Origin: Malania oleifera
Lineage: Eukaryota > Streptophyta > Magnoliopsida > Santalales > Ximeniaceae
DNA length: 64,000 nt
Assembly (NCBI RefSeq): GCF_029873635.1
Contig: NC_080423.1
Coordinates: forward strand, 101,060,991 to 101,124,990
Direction of reading: 5' to 3'
Below, in pieces: positions 25,140-37,100 of this stretch. The translations under genes were made by a program, and so were the position numbers. Within the stretch, counting starts at the first letter, position 1; each line of letters opens with the position of its first letter. The notes under the pieces were generated by a model, which made no database searches, was not told the DNA's origin, and saw nothing but the letters and a program-made list of their open reading frames with translations.

Positions 25140-28100
25140 TTTTCGGGGTCTAGTTACTACAATCTGCCCTCCTTATAAGAATTTCGTCCCTGAAATTCAC
25201 CAACTGATACCAAGCATACTCTACCTTACGTCGGAGACCTAGAGAAGAGTCGGCAGCCACCCTCAAAGCAGCTCCGACCCGAAGTTATTATCTACCCTCA
25301 CTTATGGCGGAGGAATACCGTGGTTACAATGTGATGCTTCGGAAGATTACACACACACACAAAACTCTCCCGAAGACCATACCACCTATACTACTATACA
25401 TAACTATGTACCATCCGAAAATAACTGCGGGTACTTCTGGCGTATTTCTGACTCTAACTCCCATGAAGCTTCTTCCACTGTATGGTAACGCCATAATACA
25501 TTCACTAGCGGTATTCACCTAGTCCGTAACTGCTGAACTTTTCGATCTAATATCAGTACTGGTACCTCCCTATATGATAAAGTCTCACTGATCTCTAGAG
25601 GTTCGTAACTTAGTACATGCGATGGATCTGGTATGTACTTCCTCAGTACAGACACGTGAAATACATCATGAACTCGGGATAATGCTGGAGGTAAAGCCAC
25701 TTGATAAGCAACCGAACCTATCCTTTCAAGGATTTCAAAAAGCCCGACATATAGAGGACTTAGCTTCCCCTTTTTCCCGAATCTCATCACCCCTTTCATT
25801 GGAGCGATTCTCAAGAATACCATATCTCTTACTTCAAATTCCAACTCTCGTCGACGAGTATCAGCATAACTCTTCTATCGACTCTGAGTTGCTTTAATTC
25901 TTTCCCTGATCAATGCGACCTTTGCAGAGGTCTGCTGAATCAGTTTTGGACCTAGTATCTGCCGCTCACCTACCTGATCCCAGTACAACAGAGATCGACA
26001 CCGACGACCGTACAAAGCCTCATAAGGTGCCATCTTTGTGCTCGCCTGGTAACTGTTTTTATATGCAAATTCAACAAGCGGTAGATATCGTATCCAACTA
26101 TTACCAAAATCTAGTATACAAGCCCGCAACATATCTTCTAACGTCTAAATAGTTCTCTCCGACTGTCCATCTGTCTGTGGGTGAAAAGACGTATTGACCA
26201 TCAATCGCGATCCCAAGGCATCATGGAAACTTTTCCAGAAACGAGATGTAAAACGCGGATCTCAATCTGAAACAATAGATATAGGAACACCATGGAGTCG
26301 TACCACCTCTTGCACATAAAGTTTTGCCAACCTATTCAGAGAGTAGCTGACTCTGATTGGAATGAAGTGTGCAGTTTTCATCAACCGATCTATTATAACC
26401 CATATGGCATTCTGCCCATGCATCGCCGTAGGTAAACCCGTCACAAAATCCATCGAGACATGTTCCCACTTCCACTCAGGGACGTCGAGTGGTTGAAGTG
26501 GTCCTGCCGGCTTCTGATGTTCTGCTTTAATCTGCTGACATGTCAGACACTGTTCTACAAATCGGGCGATCTCTCTTTTCATATTAGACCACCAGAAAGA
26601 TTCTCTCAAATCTCGGTACATTTTCGTACTACCAGGATGTACAGTGTAGAGCGAACGGTGTGCCTCCTCTAGAATAACCTGTTTAATCACGACATCATTC
26701 GGAACGCAAACCCTGCTGCGGAATCTCAGTATCCCATCACCAGAAATACTGAAGTCTGGCTTTAAACCATGGTTTTAAATAAAGGCCGCGACCGTTACGT
26801 AACACCGTTACGTAAAGGTTTTTTGGGTTACCAATACCGTTACACATCGTGAAATCGGTGGGAAGAAAAATCACGGTCGTAGCGGCCGTTACGGACCGCG
26901 ACCGTTATGTAAAGGCCGCTACGACCGTTACGTAACCGCTACAGGACTGTTACACCAAAAAAATATTTTATTTTTTACTTTTTCTTCTCACTTTTTCTCT
27001 CTCTTTCATATATCATTTTCAATATTCGAAGTGGCAAGAGGGGGAAAAGATTATAATGAGGATGACAATGATACAAAATTTACTTTTTCTTTAAATACTC
27101 ACAATAGATGCATTAATTAACAATTTCAAAATACTAACTTGTTAGGAATTTTTTTTTTAAATAATATTAGTAATGTGATATTTATGTTCTTTATTTTTCA
27201 ACTTCAATCTTCTTTCTTTTCTAGCTATTTTATATTTATATTATTCGTATGTCTTATGTGTCTAATAGATTAATGGAGTGTATAATGTATTTTATTTTAT
27301 TAATTCATTTAGCATACATAAGAATTTATCACAGATAAGAACAATGAGAAGTATAAATACTTGCACACACGTAATTTTCTATCAATGATGGTTTAAAACA
27401 AATGTAAACTTGTTGCCCTTACCAAATAACTTAGTTACTCGAACTAAAGGGTCCAAAATACACTAAAACCCTTTCTAAGAATGGCCAAAAGCTTAAAACA
27501 TGCAAGTACGCTAATATGCACAAGGTTGTGCGTGCTTCAAAAAAATTCACGGCCGTTACACGCGCTTCCCGTTATGTAACATCCACTACTCCTGCTTCCC
27601 GTTACACCTGCTACCGTTACGTTACGCTACCCACTACCGCGATTTAAAACCATGCTTTAAACCATTCCGAACTCCTTCTATAACCTCAACTAACTCTGGA
27701 TCCTCTTTTTGCGCTACATAGATTTATCTCTTGTAAGGTCGGTTGCACCACCAAGCTGGCAAGGACAGTGTGATGATTTCCTTCTACCACTTCCAAGCCC
27801 AACCTTTCCAGGGCCATACAAATTTGGTGCTGAACTCTAATAGCTGAAACAGATGCATCAACAGACTTCCGACTCAGAGCATCAGCTACCACATTAGCCT
27901 TTCCTAGGTGATAGCTAATAACACAGTTGTAGTCTTTAATCAACTCGAGCCACTTGCGTTGTCTCATGTTTAACTTCTTCTAGGTGAAAAAGTACTTAAG
28001 ACTTTTATGGTCAGTAAAAATCTCGCACTTTTCACCATACGAGTAATGCCTTCAAATTTTTAATGCAAACACTACCGTTGCTAATTCCATATCATGTGTT

Positions 28101-31100
28101 GGGTAGTTCTTCTCGTACTCTTTAAGTTGCCGAGAAGCGTAAGCAATTACTCTGCTCTGCTGCTTTAGAACACAACCAAGACCCTTCTTAGAGGCATTAC
28201 TATAAATAACGAATCTACCATCCCTTGAAGGAATGGTCAGGATTGGAGCAGTAACTAGTCGCCGTTTCAGCTCCTGGAAACTCAACTCACACTCCTCAGT
28301 CCAAACGTATCTCACGTTCTTCCTCATGAGTCGCGTCAAAAGACCTGCTAAATTGGAGAACTCTTCCACAAAACGAGGGTAGTAACCTGCAAGACCTAAA
28401 AACCTTCTGACTTCTTGAACATTCTTCTGTCTCGCCCAGTTCACTACTGCTTCAATCTTACTCAGGTCCACGGATACACCTTCCTTGGACACGACGTGAC
28501 CAAGAAACGCAATCTGCTCTAGCCAAAACTCACACTTCTTCAATTTAGCATACAGTTTCTTATTCCTAAGTATTTGCAAGACAAGCCTCAAATGCCCCTT
28601 ATGCTCTGCAGCGCTCTTAGAATACACTAGGATGTCGTCGATAAATATCACGACGAATCGGTCTAAATATTCGTGAAAGATCTTGTTCATCAAATCCATA
28701 AATGCTGCAAGTGCATTAGTCAAACCAAAAGGAATAACCATAAATTCATAATGGCCATACCGAGTTCGAAACGCCGTCTTAGGAATATCTTCCGTTTTCA
28801 CCTTCAGCTGGTGCTACCCAGATCGTAGATCAATCTTAGAGTAGATCTACGTGCCCTGTAGCTGGTGAAACAGATCATCGATCCGAGGTAGCGGATATTT
28901 ATTCTTTCTAGTCACCTTGTTCAGTTCTCTGTAGTCGATGCACATCCTCATCAACCCATCCTTCTTCTTAACAAACAAAACGGGCGCTCCCCAAGGAGAA
29001 ACACTAGGACGAATGTACCCCTTGTCTAGGAGCTCCTGAAGTTGTTCCTTCAATTCTTTCAATTCAGCTGGAGCCATATGGTACGGAGCTTTCGATATCG
29101 GCGCCGTACCTGGAACTAGCTCTATCGCGAATTCCACTTTCCTGTCCAGAATTAACGCTGGCAAGTCCTCTAGAAACACGTCAGGGAACTCGCACACTAC
29201 AGCAATTGTTTCCAACTTATTTTCTTCAACCGGCGTATCTTTCACAAACGCCAGATACCCTTGGCGGCCATCTAGGAGTAGCCTCCTAGCTTGCAAAGCT
29301 GAAAGGATTCGTGATGTAGAACGCACACATGACCCCTGGAATGTGAATTCCTGCTCCCCTGGTGGTTTAAACAACACCTCCCGCCTGCAGCAGTCAATAC
29401 TAGCATAATTGGCCAACAACCAATCCATCCCAAGGATGATATCAAAACCATGCATGTCATAGACCACTAGGTTAATTGGTAGTATTCTTCCCTAAATTTC
29501 CACAGGGAAGTTACGGACTAACCTACTACACCCGACTGTAGACCCAGATGGCGTAGTCACTACCAGTTCATAATCCAAAAGTTGCACCTTCAAACCACAT
29601 AGTTTAACAAAATTACGGGAAATAAAAGAATGCGTAACTCCAAAATCAAAAAGTACTACAGCTTCATGAAAAAACACATAAATAGTACCTGTGACCACGT
29701 CACCAGCATTCTCAGCGTCACCAGGAGTCAGAGAATATACCCTAGCCTAGGTAGTACCCCCCTGCTGACCGCCACGCTGTGTCGGAGCGTTCCCTCTGTA
29801 TTGCTGCTGTGTGACTCCATCATTCCTCTACCTCGGACAGTCTCTCATCTGATGTCTTTGTCTACCACACCGCATATGGGCTCCCGTAGACAACCAACAC
29901 TGCCCCTGGTGTTTCTTACCACATAAAGAGCAACGTGGAACACTTGCGGCATTCTAGGACGTGCCACCACTATTTTTCTTCCACTTACTCTATCCCCCAG
30001 ATGAATAATTAGGAGGCGCTAGCCTCTTCTTCGTAACCTGAACTTCTGCATCCTCTAGTAAACACTCCTCTGCTACCGTGGCTTTATCAACCAACGTAGC
30101 AAAATCCTGCAACTGCAGAATCGTCGTGTGCTTACGGATCTCGCTCCTTAGACCTCTCTGAAACTTCCAAGCTTTCTTTGCTTCATCAGGAATCATGAAT
30201 GGAGCAAATTGAGATAACTCCTGGAACTTGGCAGCGTACTGCTGCACTGTCAGTGAACCCTGCGTCAAATTCATAAATTCTTCCATTTTCGCGTTTCTAA
30301 TTGTGGCCGGAAAATAAATTTCAAAGAAGAGCTCTTTGAATTCGGCCCATGTCAACACTATCGGTATCGGTCAGTACTCCTCCATCTGCTTTACCGACCC
30401 CCACCATCTCGCAGCCTCCCCTGCCAACTTGAACGTGGCGAAGGTGACTTTCTGCTTTTCAGTGCAGTTTAACACACCTAAGATCTTCTTGATCTCCTGG
30501 ATCCAATTCTCAGCACGAACTGGATCTGTACCGCCCACAAAAGCAGAGGGCTTCAATCTGGTGAACTGCTCAATGGAGCAACCCAACTCAGTCATAGGAC
30601 GATCCTGCCCTCTATTCATACGCACTACCTCAGCCATAAGCTGCTGTGCGAATTCACGTAACATACTAGTAGAGTTGTTACCAGCCTCGGGGCCGGCACC
30701 CTCACTACTACTGCCACCTATATTGGCAGTGATATCCCTGGATTCTATCCTGAAAACATTTACGAGAATCCATTAGAAGGTAATAGCCTAAGCATCAACT
30801 AACACTATCATACTATAGACTCAGTTCCTTAAATCCACATCCTGAATATCGATGTACTCCATTAATTTAACATCATCATTCTAACTTAAGTTCTGCCCTT
30901 CCACTTGGAAACAACACCATCAATAGATTGCCAAAATTTTCTGAACCCTTCAAATGATCCAGAAAAACACAGAAGTTTGTCAATTGTTTTCATCTCCAGG
31001 TATACAAAACAAAACTCAAGGTCATATCCATGTTCTATACTCTGGTATATTCTAGACTGTAACAACTAGCAACTTCTTAGTTTAGCACATATCCCTAACC

Positions 31101-34100
31101 AGACAGCATGAATTAAATCCTACTTCCGACTGGCTACGGGCTTTGATACCAACTGTAACGACCTGGCCCTTTACACGGACTCAGGTGTCACTCACATACA
31201 TCAAATACCTATACCTGTTCAAGATATGGAAACAACCCGCCCTAAACAGGGACATACGGGTGTAAATCATACATAATCATGATGTAAATGTCGCGGAAAA
31301 ACATAAACATCCATTGAGATTACTACTAGCCTTATACTAGAGTTCACTAATACATCCATAATTTACATACATTCGGACTTAGAGTAATCGTCATATTTCA
31401 ACTCTCCAAAAAGGACTTTCATCAAGTTTAGTACAAAATTTAGATGCTTATGTAAGCTAACCAAAATAACCTCCCCAGTCCCTTTATCTACTAGGACTGA
31501 TGCATGGACGGACTTGAAAACAAAGGTTGTAAGATAGGATGAGACACCTCTCAGTAAGGAAGGAGTTACAATAGGGTGTGACTGCATACATGCATATTTT
31601 CATTCAACATCTGGAATATAAATCAAATATTTTCAATAAAGTAATGCATCAGTTATATCATTATTCATATTACAAAATTCTCACATCTGCCTTTCGACCA
31701 ACAGCAAAATATCCCTATAACCAGTTTTACCCCATGGTCGGGTTGTGCACTGGTACTTGTCCAAGGCCCTGTTCGTGCAGACACTGCCGAGTACTTACAT
31801 ACGATCCGACTGCCTCCATTGGCCCAATATCAACCAATGGTTTCACCCTGCTAGCCGACCATCTTGGTACCCACATCATTTAATACGCGTGGTTGCACGT
31901 GTACATCTAGCTATGATATCGTGCCATATCATATAACAATAGTTTATTTCAACTCTGCAAAGAAAGTATTTTTCAACCCTCCCCGGACTCTCAAGCTGTG
32001 GTTCTGTGTATCATAAATTCAATTTATACAAATATGATTTTATCTTCCATAATCTATATCAATAGTATAGAAATAATCCCATCGGGTTCAAACCGGCGTC
32101 TTTCCACTCAGTTTACACCTCTTTGTTTACTGATGCGGCTCGATGTATCATCAGCCTCTGTTTATCACATTGTCAGTATAACAAATTGGAATTTCATTCC
32201 CATATTCTATATCAGTAGTATAGAAAATATATTTATTTCCATTTCAACATATATTACATAAGTTTAATACAAAAACCTGCTAAATGATAGAAATTCAATA
32301 TACATAGTTTAACTAAATAAATAAAGGAATCAAGCCTCTCCTACTATAGTATAAACACAAATAATGATGTTTGTAAAATTTGGAGATCATACGTCGAAAT
32401 CCTCGTTTTTACCAAAAATCGTAAAATCGTCAAACCGGCATTTCTACTCGGTAGAATTTCACAAATAAGCAGTTAAATCATACATAATAATGTAAACTAA
32501 CTTTTTAGCGGTTTAGTTTTCCAAAATAACTGTTGTAATCAAGTTCCCCTTACCTTATACTCGAAATGAAAGTTTGTATGAAAACGGTCCAAATCGACAA
32601 CCTGAGATCCCGAAAACCTAAAACCACAGAACATAACCTACTATGTTTTCTACTGCTATCCAAATATCCAATCAAAATTAGGATCAGATTCCTACATCGA
32701 TTCTTGGGAAAACCCGAAGCTCTCCGAAACGACGATCCGATCTACTAAAAGTGTAGAGTTTCCTCTTTTGATCCACGCAGTACCCTCCGTTTTTGGAAAT
32801 GGACGACGAACGGCGAAGGATCTTAGAGAGAGAGAGAGAGAATGAGAGAGAGAGAGAGAGAGAGAATAAGAGAATTTATAGAATAAATCCTAACTTAGTC
32901 CTTAAGTAATCTAAATAAATATCTCCTCCAAGATATTTATATATAAATATCTCAAAATATCTCTTTTCAAAATATCTTCTCCAAAATATCTCTTTATTTA
33001 TTTATTTGTTTTAATTTTATTTATTTATTTATTTATTTTATTATTATTATTATTATTATTATTTTTTTGGGTCGGGTTACTACAAAAAGTGAAACAATTA
33101 ATTAAAAAACAATCCAACTGTATCCTTAGCATACAATACACACAGGAGTGTATTTACACGTCACATTAAAAATTAAAAAAATAATTATAGAACCTCTATA
33201 ATTACTAAGTTTCCAAACTAAACTGGGAAATCCTAATTTAGAAATATATAGCTGCAATTTAAGAACCTAAGGCTCCACCATCAAACTGTCTGTTGGAGGT
33301 GAGAAAAAACACTGGACCTTGAGTTCTGAAATGGAGCAGTAGCAACAGTTCCATTAGAAGAAGAGTGCTTGTGCTGATTTTGTAATCTTACAAGATCCTT
33401 CCAATATTTTCCTTCAAATTTTCTCTAAAACCTTTCGATTTATCCAAATAACACCAATATCTCGCTACTGTTGATGAACTTCTCACTGGCTGATGCAAAT
33501 TCCTTTAATACTGATAGAAATTCTCACAGGAAGTCACTAAATTTTGCTACAGAAATTCAAATTAATGCCAACAGAGTTAATTTCTTCCATTTCTTTTTTT
33601 TTTGTAACTGTTCAAATTGTGACCAGTTTATGGAGATTCCTTGTGATAGACTCAGTTCCTTGCACTCGGTCTTCAATTTCGCACAATGACTATGAATATC
33701 TCACAGAAAATCTGTAATTCCCACAAGAAGATCGAAAAATATTGAAATGGAACCACAATTTTGGTCCTTAGAAAACCAATGGCCCCTTTAAAATCAGTTT
33801 TTTCTTTGGTGGTCTTAATTTTCATGGGCAGAGTCAGTGTCTTGCGAAAAAAATTCAAAATATTGTGGCTGGAACAAAATCCTCGCAATTCAGATCAGTT
33901 TTCAGGTTCGGAAAATTACTCACATGCACATCACCTGCCTGTGAGGCATGAGTGGCCAGCAGCAACTGACTGGCATTGTTTTCAGTGTGATGATAGATTG
34001 GAGGATGGCGATGACATTGGTAGTGGTGTCACAACAATAAAATTTTGGGGAGGAGGAGATCTTGTAGAGGTGGCAAATGGGAAATTTCCTACTGGTGCTG

Positions 34101-37100
34101 AGCACATGTAATCAGTCGAACCATGACAAGATTCTGGGTTTGGGCTGATCAGAGGTTTCTCGCTGGTGATGGTGGTGTCTCCAGTTTTGGTCTGGTTAGG
34201 TGAGAAGGTAACTGGACAGCTGTCAAATTTTCTGGTCTGTTGCTTGCTGCGACACAGAAAGTTAGAAACCTTTTTTTTTTTTTTAATCCCGAGACAAGGG
34301 TGGTGGTTGTGAAATGTTGGTTGATGGACACAGGGCACTGATTGACTTATGGTGAGTCAACCCCTGCCCCCCTCCCCCCTTCTGTTTTCCTCCTCTTTGG
34401 CTCAGTTTTTTTTAGAGTAAAAGCTGGGCATATATCACATTTGGAAGACTGCTTTTCAGCTTTTAAAAAGCCAGCTTTAGCTCTTCTGCAGAATTTTTAG
34501 TACCTATGGATTTCAAACTTTTGAAAGCTAAAAGCTAGCTTTTTCTAACAAATTATTCTATTCCATGTCCTTAAATTTTTTCAAATATTACAAATTTATA
34601 TATTGCATTAATTACATTTCCTAAAATCCCATATCCATTTATCATTTTAAATATTTTTCTGGCACCATACAATTTTTTTGCCAGCCACTCAAAATCGGCT
34701 TTTCTTTCTAAATGCTCCCCTTTATCACAAAGGACTAAGCAATTACTACAACAATCTTAATCAGCTCTTTTTAGAAGTTATTTTCGAAAGGCTACTAGGG
34801 AGCTGAACTAGATCTTGTAGTGGCAAGCTGGGAACTTGACGAAAGTGGGAATGGTTTACAGTTGGGATGACTCTTCAATGAAGATGGTTATGGGCTGGGT
34901 GTTCAAAGTATGATCTTATACCAAATTAGTATAGGATAACATAGAGGAAGAAAGATCATAGAGATAAAATAGGGAAGAGGGGATGCAGAATAAAACAATG
35001 AAGAAATGACAAAGAGGAAAGAGTAGGAGGGAGAGAGAATTAGATTTGGAAGTTTAATTTTGACCTATTTCTGCATTCTGACCATATAATGCACATAACA
35101 ATTCATTACTGCATTCTAACCATACAATGCACATAACAGGGTATTTGTACACCTCACACTATAAGTAAACGGGCAAAAGACATTGACCGCCCCTGAGGTT
35201 TCAAAAATTCCTGGGACTGCCCCTAAGACAATTTCCATAGACTTCCTTTAAGATGTTTCTAAGAGACAAACCTACCCTTATATTTGGTAAAAAGACAATT
35301 TTTTAGGGGTATAAGTGTCCCAAAGTTCAAATGTTAGGGTATGTTTGTGGAATTTTTGAAACCTCAGGGGAGGTCAATGTCTTTTGCCCTAAGTAGAACA
35401 AATAAATATGAAACAACCCTAAAGAACTAAATTACTCAGAATAACAACCCTACAACAACAAAACCAAGCCTTAAGTCCTAGTGGGGCTAGGGGTGAGCAT
35501 AATTCGGGGAAACCCGAATTAACCAATTTAACCGACCGAAATTGGTTGGTTCGGTTCAGGTAAAAAAAAAACGGTTTGGTCGGTTCGGTTGGGGTTCACC
35601 AAATTTCGGTGAATTGGTTTTCGGTTCGGTGAACAGGAAATATAAATTCGGTTAACCGATTAACCGATTTAATAATTACTTAAATTTCAAGCATAAATTA
35701 ACTATGGTTTACTGTTTAGTGGTCCGCACTCCACAGCCGCTGTCCTCTCCACTCACAAGTCTTGACTTCTTCTTCGGTCCTTCTCGAGTTCTCGGCTTCT
35801 CCATCTCCACTTCTCAGTTCAGTAGTTCTCCTCTTCAGTTCTCTCTTCCATTCCCTTCGGCTCGCTTGAGGTCCCCATTCCCAAATCCCTCTCAGTTCTC
35901 CCTCTTCGCTTCTTCACCTGCCCAGAATCCCTCTTCTGCTCTTTGCATGGTGACGGCTCTTCTCTCCAGTACTTCGATAGGCATTTTTCCTATGCAGCAA
36001 GGCTTTAGACTGTAAAGTATAAACCATGTTTTTGATGAACATCTAAAATTATTTAGAAATGGCCATTTTTTTTCCTTCTCCAATGATCAAGATCTTGGAG
36101 TAAAAGCTAAAAGCTTTTTTTTTTTTTGAAGGGTGAGTATTGTGTATTGCGAACACATGAATAGAGTGACCATTAGAAATGAGTCTCCTATGATCCAATA
36201 AACTACACTTGAATAGCCCTTTGTCATTATTTGTTAAAATGTCTCAATGAATGGCTATTAGATTAATTGGTATCTATTTGATGCTGTGATGTGTTTGTTA
36301 AAATGTGTTATCCAATGTCTACTATTAGTTTGATGTAGCTTCTTTTGATTTGTTTGTTAAAATGACTGAATGAATGTCCATTTTATTAGCCCGAGTCATT
36401 TTAATATGCCTGCTTGTTATGTTTTTGTTAAAATCCCTCAGTGATCTCTCCTTGGGTAATGCCATTCTGAATAGCTACTATGTATCTATCTTAATTCATG
36501 AACCGCAGAATGGGTAAAAAAATTTATAATTATATTCTGTTTTTAATAATTAATTTTAAATAATTTCGGTTAACCGAATTACCCGAAAATTTAATTTGGT
36601 TGGGCGAGGTTCGCTTAATATCTCTTATTCAGTCTGTTTAGTTAATGGAAATGGTTAACCGAAAATTTCAATTAATTCGGTTAATTAACTGAATTTCTCC
36701 GAACTGACCGTTTGCTCACCCCTAGGTGGGGTCGGCTATATGAATTAATTTTTTCCAATTTATGCTATCATAGACCATTTCTTTTGACAAATTTAGGACT
36801 ATTAAATTTTTACTATCTCATTCCAAGTTATTTTAGGCCTACCCCTACCCCTTCTATTGCCCCCCACAGTCACTAACTCACTCTTCTTCACCGGTGCGCT
36901 ATGTGGCCTACGTTGCAGGTGTCCAAATACTCAAAATAACAATCCTAAAAAGGGCAGCCTGGTGCACAAAGCTTCTGCGTATGTGGGGTTCGGGGAAGGG
37001 ACAGACCACAATGGATCTATAGTACGCAGCCTTACCTTGCATTTTCGCAAGAGGTTGTTTTCATGCCTCGAACCTGTGACCTTCAGGTCACACGACGACA

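Larger units (their letters stand above)
23278..33084 (-). mobile_element. Ty3/gypsy retrotransposon (Tekay/Del-like chromovirus), broken, minus orientation
   Basis: The 9.8-kb element has LTRs at 23278-25161 and 31154-33084 and a perfect 5-bp target duplication AAAAG (23273-23277 and 33085-33089). A tRNA-iMet-type primer-binding site (TTGGTATCAAAGCC, minus strand) adjoins the right LTR, and a purine tract (AAGGAGGGCAGAT) the left. Parts in element order: gag about 30.0-30.7 kb, zinc-knuckle area about 29.9 kb, protease about 29.5-29.7 kb, reverse transcriptase about 28.5-29.4 kb, RNase H about 27.7-28.4 kb, integrase about 25.9-26.7 kb, and a chromodomain-like tail about 25.5-25.8 kb ([16 protein letters not shown]). 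It is broken in several places and carries an inserted DNA transposon. I count about 35-40 differences between the LTRs, near 2%, so the insertion is fairly young: under about a million years at grass rates, longer at tree rates. Confidence 0.95.

Noticed and set aside
33761-34111. 116-aa frame in intron 2
   Set aside because: Overlaps open frames on the opposite strand and shows no domain; chance frame.
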